Notes under the pieces: generated by a model | Seen by the model: the letters and a program-made list of their open reading frames with translations, nothing else | Told to the model about the DNA's origin: nothing | Databases searched by the model: none | Shown: piece after piece, positions 48,332-56,489 of the stretch | Numbering within the stretch: the stretch's first letter is position 1 | Layout of the letters: the number at the start of each line of letters is the position of its first letter | Program-made: the position numbers and the translations under genes | Source of the DNA: Methylumidiphilus sp963753955 | Lineage (GTDB): Bacteria > Pseudomonadota > Gammaproteobacteria > Methylococcales > Methylococcaceae | NCBI GenBank assembly: GCA_963753955.1 | Contig: CAVWEM010000009.1 | Location: 1 to 64,000 of the forward strand | DNA length: 64,000 nt | Direction of reading: 5' to 3'

Positions 48332-48925
48332 ATGAGCCTCACCCTTACCGCTGGAACCTTCCGTTTGCATCCACGCAGTCTCTTGTTTCGGCACGAACCC
48401 GTCTGGCGGGCCGCGCCTGTGCGGGGCACCCCCGCCGCCTTCCGCTCTTGGCTTGAAGAATCCGCTTCCTTGACCGCCCGCTTGCGGCGGTCGGCAGGCT
48501 CGGGTTTTGGCGTCCGTCTATTGGGGCAGGGCGCGGGCAGGCCGTTTGCCGGGGAGTCCTGCTTGCTAGGCTTGCCTTGCCGCCACCGGGCCTTGGCCAG
48601 GGAAGTGCTGTTGTTTGGCGGAGACCGCCCTTTGGTGTTGGCGCGGACGGTGATGCCGTCGGCCGCTTTGCGCGGCGAGCTTTGCGCGCTGGCGCGCTTG
48701 GGCAACCGGCCTTTGGGGGAAGTGTTGTTTGCGCAGCGGGGCTTGCGGCGGGCGCGACTGGAATTTGCGCGGGTCGCCCCGGCGGATTGGCTGCCCACCG
48801 TCAAGCAAGAGTACGCCCTGGATGGGCCGGTGTGGGGACGGCGCTCGCTCTACGAGATTGGCAGGATCTCCCTGCTGGTGTGCGAATTTTTCCTGCCTGC
48901 CGTTTTGTCTTTGGAGGAATCTTAA
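48332..48925 (+). CDS. ubiC: Chorismate pyruvate-lyase
   Basis: About 197 residues; a TTG at 48323 would add three. Conserved ends: ARVAPADWLPTVKQEYALDGPVWGRRSLYEIGRISLLVCEFFLP matches UbiC, with the WGRRS motif. Converts chorismate to 4-hydroxybenzoate, first step of ubiquinone synthesis. Followed after 5 bases by ubiA, which uses its product. Confidence 0.9.
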   Translation: MSLTLTAGTFRLHPRSLLFRHEPVWRAAPVRGTPAAFRSWLEESASLTARLRRSAGSGFGVRLLGQGAGRPFAGESCLLGLPCRHRALAREVLLFGGDRPLVLARTVMPSAALRGELCALARLGNRPLGEVLFAQRGLRRARLEFARVAPADWLPTVKQEYALDGPVWGRRSLYEIGRISLLVCEFFLPAVLSLEES

Positions 48926-48930
48926 CAATC

Positions 48931-49806
48931 ATGATGGGCGAAACTTTCTTCCCCAGGCGGCTGGGCCATTATTGGCGTCTGATGCGCTTCGACAAGCCCA
49001 TCGGCATCCTGCTGTTGCTGTGGCCCGCGCTGTGGGCCTTGTGGATCGCCGGGCAAGGCCGGCCCCAGCCGCGGGTGTTCGCGGTCATCGTGGCTGGCGT
49101 GGTGGTGATGCGGGCGGCGGGTTGCGTCATCAACGATTATGCAGACCGCGATTTCGACCCGCATGTGGAACGCACCCGCCAGCGCCCCATCGCCGCAGGC
49201 TTGGTTTCGCCCAAGGAAGCCTTGGTTTTGTTTATGGGCTTGTGCCTGATGGCCTTCGGGCTGGTGTTGTTGTTGAACGGCTTCACCATTTTTCTATCGT
49301 TCGGCGGCGCATTCCTCGCCGCCTCTTATCCGTTCATGAAGCGTCATACCCATTTGCCGCAGGCTTATTTGGGGATTGCCTTTGGCTGGGCCGTGCCGAT
49401 GGGCTTCGCCGCGCAAACCGGTTCGGTTCCGTTGGTCGGTTGGGAGTTGTTTTTGGCGACGGTGCTGTGGGCTTTGATTTACGACACGATGTACGCGATG
49501 GTGGATCGCGAGGACGATGTGAAAATTGGCGTGAAATCCACCGCCATCTTGTTTGGGGAGCGTGACCGGGAAATCATTGGCGGGCTGCAAGTGTTGATGC
49601 TGGCGATATTGGCGGCGGTGGGCTTGCAGCAGGGATTAGACGGATTCTATTTCCTCGGGCTGGCCGGCGGCGGCGGGTTTTTTGTTTACCAGCAATGGCT
49701 GATCCGCCACCGGGCCAAGGCGGATTGCTTCAAGGCATTTTTAAACAACCACTGGTTCGGCGTGGCGGTGTTCGCTGGGTTGGCGTTGGATTATTGGTTG
49801 GCTTGA
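48931..49806 (+). CDS. ubiA: 4-hydroxybenzoate polyprenyltransferase
   Basis: 291 residues, eight or nine membrane helices. The two Asp-rich prenyl diphosphate sites are visible: NDYADRDFD (NDxxDxxxD) and YDTMYAMVDREDD (DxxYAxxDxxDD). Opening RFDKPIGILLLLWPALWALWIA is typical. Transfers the isoprenoid tail to 4-hydroxybenzoate in the inner membrane. A GGAGGA site precedes the ATG. Confidence 0.96.
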   Translation: MMGETFFPRRLGHYWRLMRFDKPIGILLLLWPALWALWIAGQGRPQPRVFAVIVAGVVVMRAAGCVINDYADRDFDPHVERTRQRPIAAGLVSPKEALVLFMGLCLMAFGLVLLLNGFTIFLSFGGAFLAASYPFMKRHTHLPQAYLGIAFGWAVPMGFAAQTGSVPLVGWELFLATVLWALIYDTMYAMVDREDDVKIGVKSTAILFGERDREIIGGLQVLMLAILAAVGLQQGLDGFYFLGLAGGGGFFVYQQWLIRHRAKADCFKAFLNNHWFGVAVFAGLALDYWLA

Positions 49807-50560
49807 GGTTGGTCGCGGTGAAGAAATACGGCCCTGCCCCAACCGTAGGGTGCGCATCGCGCAACATTCACGATGCCGGAATATTCCCAGGCGTTTCCGA
49901 GTAACGCGGCAAAATCCCATGCCGCCGATTGCCGAAATACCCAAGTTCATGCCATGCACAGGCATGGGTTAAGGTGCGCGATGCGCACACCGACGAGGGT
50001 GGGTTTTTTCATGGCCGGTTGGAAGCATTCCTGGCCGAGATTACGCCGCGCATCCCTGTTCTGGCATCTCGGGCCGCTTGGCGAACCGCCGAGGGCAATC
50101 CCAACCCAAGTTCCAGGCAAAGTCGCGTAGTGACAGGATGGACATAGCCGGGGGTTGAAAACCCTGGCTAAGATCGGTGGCTGCTACGCGGCCCAACCAT
50201 GCAGCCCGCATAGGGCGGAATAGCGAAGCGTCGTATTCCGCCGGATGTTGAGGGTCGCCATGCGGCGCATTGTGTCCTACGAATCGCGTCTTACCGCGTT
50301 GCCTGGCTGGGCGGCAAGCCGCCGCAAGTCGAAGTCGGCCATTATGGAAAGCTTTCCATAAGAGGGGTTATGCAAAGTCATGGATTATGCAAAGCGCGGT
50401 AGGGCGGGTTAGGTGCACCACATAAAACCATAGGGAGACTATTGAAGCAACCGCGCACCGTAACCCGCCGATTCCGTGAAGTGGCGGGTTATGGCGCGTA
50501 CAAACTATGGGATAAACCAAGCCTCGCCGAAACGCGCCTAACCCGCCCTACGACCCTTCA
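49807..50560. other. Repeat-rich intergenic region after ubiA
   Basis: No credible gene in about 750 bases. It contains palindromes: GTGCGCATCGCGCA at about 49851 with an inverted relative near 49976, GGCGGAATA / TATTCCGCC at 50214-50242, and the element at 50399-50551. Confidence 0.7.
50399..50551. repeat. MITE-like element with 15-bp perfect inverted ends
   Basis: GTAGGGCGGGTTAGG at 50399-50413 and CCTAACCCGCCCTAC at 50537-50551; inside, TAACCCGCC and GGCGGGTTA form a second hairpin. Same sequence class as 38078-38163 and 39180-39271. No coding capacity. Confidence 0.75.
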
Positions 50561-51966
50561 TTACTGGCAACCTGATTGGGATAACCAATAGGATGTCGGG
50601 CCTGCATCCTGCGGTATCCCATTCGATCCCACGTAATAGATGTGATTGTCAATCGAGGAAACAGCCAGATAGGAATTGGTTCCTATATAGTGACGATAGG
50701 TGTAAGGGGGTAAAGCCGACGTGAGTGTCCCGGTCGGTGCGAATAAGGATGGAAGGTTTCTTTCCGCCCAGTTAAATAGGCATTCAGTCGGGGGCGGGGC
50801 GAGAACCTGGCATCCAGCCAGAGGCAACCACTGCGCTAACGAACCCACATCCAGCAACTTTCCATTAGATCCTTGTTGGTAATAGACATGATTAGTGCTC
50901 AAGGAAACGCGGAGATAGGAGTTGGTTGTCGAATAGTAGCGATAAGTGTAAGGAGTCGAAACAACCGTGGGAGATCCTGTCGGAGCAAACAGCGACGGAT
51001 AGCCGGTCTCAGCCCAGTTAAACAGGCAATTTTCAACAGGAAGAATGGGTAATATTAAGTTACCATAAAAGGTTACATGACCAGCCGGAACGCATCCATC
51101 CCCGGTGATTTTAGTGGCCTGATAAAAGCTGCCATTCTGAATGATTGAAACAGGTTCTGCTTGAGTCGAGCCACATGTATAATTGTTGCCTATCCATTCC
51201 CCTGTGAGATTTATGCTCCCCGAACTTGAAATCGGCGATGTTCTTGTCAAGTTAATGCTCGTCGAGTCAGAAAAAACGATGGCGATAGTATTCAAGTCTT
51301 GGATTTGCAAAGTGCAAGGGATGGTGACTGATGCAGGCGCCACTGTCGATCCTCCCCATGCGGTGCATGTACTTGAGGGGTCGAGAACAATGCTATTGGT
51401 GGCTGAATTCACTCTTCCGGAGCGCATGGCCCACACATAAACGCTATCGATATTATCGATGCCGTTCTGTTGACCATCGGCGGTAAAAGCCCACACGTAA
51501 TAAGGATCCGGCTCGTATGCCGTACCCGTCCAGTAGTCGGCGTTTTGAATATTGCTGAACTTAGCCAGCGCAGCGGCATTGCCGGTCAGGATCGAGTTGC
51601 GTGCCGTCACGCCGAACTCCTGGTAAAACAAATTCCCCAGCTCGCTGCCGGTGCAATTGTAGTTAAAACCACAAGCAGGGTCAGCGGTCGGCAAGCGCCA
51701 GTCACTGTAACCTAGATATTTTGCTGTATTCATCGCTGTTATCCAGCTTTGTGCAGTAGTCCAGTTCATTGATCCGTCTGTGCCAATACCACTTACACCG
51801 AAAGTATTTGTAGCTGCTAAATTAGCATTAGAAAGCCATGTGATATTAAGATCTGTATCATAGACAACATTACCTCCACCCTCGGAAACGAGCGCAGCCT
51901 GAACATTTGATGTAATGTTTATTCCTACTATTAGAAAAAAACTAGTCAGTAAGAATTTTAAGTTCA
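50561..51966 (-). CDS. Secreted DUF1566 (Lcl-type) protein with two C-terminal NWAE repeats
   Basis: 468 residues from the ATG at 51966, followed by a signal peptide (KFLLTSFFLIVGINITSNVQA). Residues ~35-190 form a DUF1566/Lcl domain (DTDLNITWLSNANL, YSDWRLPTADPACGFNYN, ADYWTGTAYE, YVWAMRSGRVN), a fold used in collagen or surface binding. The last ~150 residues hold two copies of a ~73-residue repeat starting CLFNWAE, with SLFAPTG, YTYRYY/YTYRHY, TNSYL and a closing GCQ. I associate such repeats with methanotroph and Geobacter secreted proteins. The G+C content is lower than in its neighbours. Single gene. Confidence 0.75.
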
Positions 51967-52824
51967 TAGGGCAATCTCCAATTTTCATGATTAAGACTAA
52001 AAACGCTATTAGTACTTTTTAAATCGCGCCGCGTCCGTGATTAGGGTTTCAATCTTGTAGATTGGGTGGCGGAAAACGTAAAAACGTAGGATGGCAGGCG
52101 TCCCTACGGCAAACTCAGCCCGCGTAGGGCGGAATAGCGAAGCATATTCTGCCGAATGATGGCAACCATGCGGCGCAATTGCTTCGCATTGCGCCCTACA
52201 AATTACGCCTTACCGCGTTATGGAATCGGCCCCAATGGGTGGGATGAAAGTTTTTTGGGAGAAGGCAAATGTTGTCCGCAAGCCTGCCCGAAGCAATTCC
52301 CTCTTTTCTATGGGGTCTAAGCTACTCCTTGTTTTTGCCCGCTGTCAAGAAAATTCTTATGAGCTGCAAAACAGCCTAGAAAAATTTGCATCAAGCCCCG
52401 ACAATGCTAAAACCCTCCTCCCGCAGAGAGAGGGCTTCGCCAGTCCAAAAATGGACTATCATTAGCCAAACGGGGTTGACGGCAGTCCAGATGATGGCGC
52501 GCCGGGGGCATATGCCGCCTGCGAGGGAACCCATGAAAGCCAGCGGACGCTGGAATGGCTTGGTTGGGTCTTCCGCTGGCGCCAGCCGGAGACGCGCTGG
52601 ATAGGCTTGCAAGCCACGGCCGGCGCGGCCTCCAGCGAAATGCCAATTTTTGGATGTCCCAGACAAGCCACGCCATGTCCCAGGCGCATGGATCAATCCT
52701 CGAAGGGTGCCGGTCGATTGTGGATGGGTGCCAATGGAAGGCTGATTGCCCCGCCGCGTTCCCCGTCCCAGGCGGGCAATCGCCATTCATATCCACCATC
52801 AGTTCAATCAAGAGGGAACCCAAC
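51967..52824. other. Intergenic region with palindromes, no supported gene
   Basis: GGCGGAATAGCGAAGCATATTCTGCC-type hairpin at about 52129-52157 and GCGCAAT / ATTGCGC at about 52173-52196. Frames open across 52391-52824 on both strands have poor composition and are not convincing. The promoter for the next gene must lie near its right end. Confidence 0.55.
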
Positions 52825-53445
52825 ATGCCTAAGTCTGATTTTATCCCTACCGCCGACCATGATTTTTCGGTCTGGCTCGACCATCTCATTAACCAACTGG
52901 CGCTTGATCCGGGCTCTTATGGCTTGGCGGCGGAGGATGTCACCACGCTGCAAGGCGCAAGCGCCGATTTCCATGCCAAGATCGCCCATGCCAGCGATGC
53001 GGCCGCCGCCGCCAAGCAAGCCACTGCCGACAAAAACGACAGCCGCCAAGCTGTCGAAGCCAAGGTGCGGGCGGTGGTGCGGCGGATCAAGGCGCATCCG
53101 GTTTATACCGGCGGCCAGGGCACCCATCTTGGCATCGAAGGATCTGAATACACCTTCGACCTCTCCACTGCCAAGCCCGACCTGTCCGGCGTGGATCTGA
53201 CCGGGGGACAAGTGGCTTTGAGTTTCACCAAATACAAGAGCGAGGGCATCAATGTTTACTGCCAACGCGAGGGGGATGCCGACTGGGTCTTGCTGGGCCG
53301 CGCCACGGTCTCGCCGTTCGTGGACAACCGCCCGCTGCTCCAGACCGGCAAGCCGGAGCTGCGCCGCTATACCGCCGTGTACATGCTGAAGGATAAAGAA
53401 ATCGGGCAGTTCAGCGACGATCTGGTCATCAACTGCGCACCCTAA
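52825..53445 (+). CDS. Hypothetical protein, 206 aa, helical N-terminus and beta-sandwich-like C-terminus
   Basis: Starts MPKSDFIPTADHDFSVWLDHLINQLAL, with AGAGGGAA before the ATG. Residues 1-95 are helical and Ala-rich. From ~115 to the end, alternating strands with conserved-looking KSEGINVYCQREGDADWVLLGRATVSPFVDNRPLL and YTAVYMLKDKEIGQFSDDL resemble a fibronectin-type domain. No signal peptide. Similar proteins are often annotated as hypothetical. Function unknown. Confidence 0.7.
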   Translation: MPKSDFIPTADHDFSVWLDHLINQLALDPGSYGLAAEDVTTLQGASADFHAKIAHASDAAAAAKQATADKNDSRQAVEAKVRAVVRRIKAHPVYTGGQGTHLGIEGSEYTFDLSTAKPDLSGVDLTGGQVALSFTKYKSEGINVYCQREGDADWVLLGRATVSPFVDNRPLLQTGKPELRRYTAVYMLKDKEIGQFSDDLVINCAP

Positions 53446-53461
53446 GACGATTTCCGTATAT

Positions 53462-53562
53462 GTTCCCCCCCTTTGCAAAAGGGGGGCAGGGGGGATTGAA
53501 TTCCATCAGGTTCACAATCTCCGGGAGCAAATCCCCCCTAACCCCTGCAAAGGGGGGGGGAA
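53462..53562. repeat. C/G-run inverted repeat
   Basis: Two related arms of about 33 bases (53462-53495 and 53530-53562) with CCCCCC-TTTGC-GGGGGG hairpins inside each. Could act as a bidirectional transcription barrier after the gene ending at 53445. Confidence 0.6.
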
Positions 53563-53676
53563 CGGATCGTCGATATGGAACAGGCATTTTAGGAATTCTC
53601 CTAAGTTAATGGCTTTGACGCTCCGCGTGGAACGATAGCCAGCGTAGCCCGCATGTAGCGCAGCGAAATGCGGGCT

Positions 53677-54288
53677 TCAATAATAAAGCGTCAGCAAACC
53701 GGTTCCGTGCGCATTCGCGACGGTAAGCGCCTCGCCAATCGAGTAGAGCCACTCTTCCTCATCGCTGTCCTCCAATTCCGGCAGGGTGTCGAGGGAATGG
53801 CCTTGCCAAAGAGTCTGGCATTCCTGTTGGCCAAGGCCACCCCAAGTCGGATATCCAGGATGCGTCAGGCCAAACATCGGCCGATCCACCAGCAAATACC
53901 AATCAAAGGGGGCGAGGACGGAGGGCAAGGTTTGATCCAGGAAATGGTCGCGGAACATCGGCCCGGCGGCCGAGTTGTGGATCAATTCGCCTGCCGGCAC
54001 ACCGAGCGTCTGGATCAGGGCCAGAAAGGCTATGGCGACCGCATCCGAGGCGTCTTGCGGCTCGGCGGGGGACTGCGCCGGACGGCTCACCAATGCGCTG
54101 CCAAGCGTTCCGCCCAACAAATCGGCCAAGGCCGCCTCACAGTCCAGGCCCCGCCCGGCGGCACTGGCAAACAATTTACCGCCGGCACCCTGGATAATAT
54201 GGCGACGGAGCCGATCACGCTGCTCGCCGCGCAAGGCCATCGCCAAGTTGCTCAGGTTCATGCTAAAGAAGCTTACCGTGTATCCCAT
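53677..54288 (-). CDS. Hypothetical protein, possible immunity protein
   Basis: 203 residues: MGYTVSFFSMNLSNLAMALRGEQ, then DWYLLVDRPMFGLTHPGYPTWGGLGQQEC and an acidic C-terminus (ELEDSDEEEWLYSIGEAL). Acidic, cytoplasmic, unrelated to known enzymes as far as I can tell; the opening is weakly reminiscent of DUF7691-type proteins. It is the last gene of the cluster with the nuclease candidate, 5 bases after the Imm49-like gene. The acidic charge fits an inhibitor role. Confidence 0.6.
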   Translation of the reverse strand: MGYTVSFFSMNLSNLAMALRGEQRDRLRRHIIQGAGGKLFASAAGRGLDCEAALADLLGGTLGSALVSRPAQSPAEPQDASDAVAIAFLALIQTLGVPAGELIHNSAAGPMFRDHFLDQTLPSVLAPFDWYLLVDRPMFGLTHPGYPTWGGLGQQECQTLWQGHSLDTLPELEDSDEEEWLYSIGEALTVANAHGTGLLTLYY

Positions 54289-54293
54289 GGGTT

Positions 54294-55047
54294 TTAAGCC
54301 GTCAGCAGTGCAATGGGAAGATAAGGATTGCCATCCACCGGAGCCATGTCCCGGGCCATGGCAAGCGACAGGAAACCCAGCCCCCAGATGTCCAGCATCG
54401 CTTCGGAGGCTTCGCGCAATGATGGCCTGCGAAATATTTTCGGGTAACCGACAAGATGCGCGGCCACTGCCGCCTGTAATGCGTCGGCATCTCCGTCCGC
54501 CACGGCCAAGGCCAACGGTGCCTGGAAATCCTGCGGCCTAGGGATGGCATTGGGCGACTGCCTTTGCAGGGTTTGCCGCAGCAGGGCGGCCCGGCCAGCC
54601 ACCGCGTCCGCCTGGCCCAGGGTTAGCGAGGCCTGCAACTCCGCGAGTTGGTAGAGGATCTCGGGACATTCGATGTTGGGATTGGTGAAGCCTTTGCGCT
54701 CCAGCGCGGCCAGTTGCCGGGCCGCCGCATCGTCCCGCGCAACCAAGGCGGCCGATAGGGCTCGGCCAAATTCCACCGGGCTTATGCGCACGCCAATATC
54801 CAGCGCGGCGATGAAATCCTGCGTCGGCCACGCACAAATAGCCCAGCAACTTATCCACGGGGCCTTCAAGGGCATATGAATAAACGGCGGCATCCCGGCC
54901 TTGCTGCGCATTGATCAAGAAAAATAGCCCGTTCTTCATCAACGCGGCTTTTTGCCGTGGCGCAGCCCCGACATCGACCAGTGAAAGGGAAGTTTCCAGA
55001 TTATCCTGGATCGAAAGTTCATGGGGTTTGTGGGGGTATTGGCGCAT
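54294..55047 (-). CDS. Imm49-like immunity protein, frameshifted
   Basis: The first frame (from 55047) gives MRQYPHKPHELSIQDNLETSLSLVDVG and KNGLFFLINAQQGRDAAVYSYAL; the second (to 54294) gives TQDFIAALDIGVRISPVEFGRALSAALVARDDAAARQL and the Ala-rich helices to LPIALLTA. They join near 54820-54830 (YLCVA to TQDFIAALDIG) with one extra base. Repaired length ~250 residues, helical, matching my recollection of Imm49 proteins. It lies 18 bases after the nuclease-like gene, as expected for an immunity gene. Confidence 0.65.
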
Positions 55048-55065
55048 AGGGATTTTATTGCGGAA

Positions 55066-55797
55066 TCAGAAGGGGACATTAAAAATCGGCTCGGGTTTGT
55101 ACAATTCGTTATCCGTGTAACCGCCACGGACTCCGACATACACGCCGGTCTGGTTTTTTATCGCCTCCACCACCGTCTTCCCCACGAACTTCCTGCGTTC
55201 CCGCTCGGCGACAACCTTCACATCCTTGGATGTCTTTTTATAACATGACTTGGCCATCAGATTGGCAATCTCATTGGCATATTCTATGGTTCCCTGCTTC
55301 ACCCTTGTTCCGTTGCTGGCTTTGCGGTCTTGGCATTCCGAATCGCCACCTTTGGCTTCCAGGACAATGACATAGTCCGGCTTGTAAGTAGGATCAGGGA
55401 TTTTCGTGGGTACTGGGTCAAGATAGACCAGATTGAATACCCCGGAGGCGGAAAACTTATAGAGTCCCGCAGGGTTGTACATAAGATCTTGTTTTTCTAG
55501 CTGGGAACGCAAATAATGCTCGGCCGCCGACTCCCCGATGGTTTCGCTGGCGTCTTTAATATCCTTCTTGTCCTTCCGCGTCCGGGAGGAGGCCTTGATG
55601 GCGAGTACCCTCTGGGTAATCAGATGGGCCGAGTGTTCTGAACCTGATCCGTATGCCGAACGTAGCAGGCATTTTTGGATGGCACTAGGCTTGAGCTTTT
55701 TGTATCCTTTGATGGCTTTTTTAAAGCCTTTGCGGGCGGCAATCTTCCTTTGCAGCGCATTGCCGATCCGTCTGCGTTTTGTGACATGTGACGGCAT
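55066..55797 (-). CDS. Putative PD-(D/E)XK nuclease effector
   Basis: 243 residues, strongly basic N-terminus (KRRRIGNALQRKIAARKGFKKAIKGYKK). The nuclease core reads Asp141 in KPDYVIVLEAKGG with Glu147 and Lys149, the D-x5-ExK arrangement, preceded by YKFSASGVFNLVYLD with possible helix Glu in GESAAEHYLR. No secretion domain is fused, so it would be a cargo effector delivered by an adaptor. Upstream is the helper-like gene (6 bases), downstream the Imm49-like gene. A restriction-like or housekeeping nuclease is the alternative. Confidence 0.6.
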   Translation of the reverse strand: MPSHVTKRRRIGNALQRKIAARKGFKKAIKGYKKLKPSAIQKCLLRSAYGSGSEHSAHLITQRVLAIKASSRTRKDKKDIKDASETIGESAAEHYLRSQLEKQDLMYNPAGLYKFSASGVFNLVYLDPVPTKIPDPTYKPDYVIVLEAKGGDSECQDRKASNGTRVKQGTIEYANEIANLMAKSCYKKTSKDVKVVAERERRKFVGKTVVEAIKNQTGVYVGVRGGYTDNELYKPEPIFNVPF

Positions 55798-55803
55798 TTG
55801 CGT

Positions 55804-56202
55804 TTAAATCTTGGAGATTCCCCAGGCATCATCGTCGTAGGCCTCTTCGGCTTCTTCCCATTCCTGCGGACTTACGGCAGAGAAAACGGCCTCCAGGCGT
55901 TCGTCTTCTTGCATGGATTTGTCATCCAGCACACGGCGGAAGGCAGGATGCTCGTCAAAATTTGGCGCAATGTGGAACATCAAGGCCAGAAAACCGGCAA
56001 GGGAAGATTCCCAGGTGAAGCCATGGCTGCGCGCACGTTCTATGGCATGGCGCACCAGGCTTTCGAGTTCCGCGTCGCCCAGCTTGTCCACCTGCTCGGC
56101 AAAGTCTTTACGCGCGGTCCGCATCAAGCTATGCACAAAATGATCCGCCGCATGGGCTTCAAAGACCTTCATTTGTTTGGGATGAATGATTAATGGACAC
56201 AT
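55804..56202 (-). CDS. Small helper-like protein at the head of the effector-immunity cluster
   Basis: 132 residues from the ATG at 56202 (MCPLIIHPKQMKVFEAHAADHFVHSLMRTARKDF), then LVRHAIERARSHGFTWESSLAGFLALMFHIAPNFDEHPAF and an acidic tail (EEWEEAEEAYDDDAWG). I recognise this pattern from small proteins next to PAAR/VgrG-linked polymorphic toxins in proteobacteria. No VgrG or PAAR gene is present; the 287 bases upstream contain only a CCCTCTCCC palindrome. Confidence 0.6.
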   Translation of the reverse strand: MCPLIIHPKQMKVFEAHAADHFVHSLMRTARKDFAEQVDKLGDAELESLVRHAIERARSHGFTWESSLAGFLALMFHIAPNFDEHPAFRRVLDDKSMQEDERLEAVFSAVSPQEWEEAEEAYDDDAWGISKI

Positions 56203-56489
56203 CTGCAAGAGTCCTACTATTTGCCTTCCAGCCCGATGCCAGTGGCATACGATACGTTGTTGAACTGGCTGAAGCAAGCGCCAAGCCAAGAATCCGTACT
56301 GGCAGGGATGGATGGCGACGGCCACCCGGCAGGCTTCTCTACTTGTGACCGCCCCAATCTGAACTTTTCAGATATGCCCTTACCCCAGCCCTCTCCCAGA
56401 GGGGAGGGGGCATGGATGTTCAGTTTGTGGCGATTTTGACTATCGTCCAGCGTAGCGGCCTAGTTGCCAGAGGCAAGCATCGGCAACCC

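Noticed and set aside
48196..48804. Basic antisense frame opposite ubiC
   Set aside because: ubiC has clear family motifs and position before ubiA; the antisense frame is Arg/Ala-rich shadow.
56221..56439. Remnant C-terminus of a PAAR/VgrG-like protein upstream of the helper gene
   Set aside because: A short frame ending GIGLEGK is open on the minus strand, but it runs through a CCCTCTCCC palindrome and has no recognisable domain.
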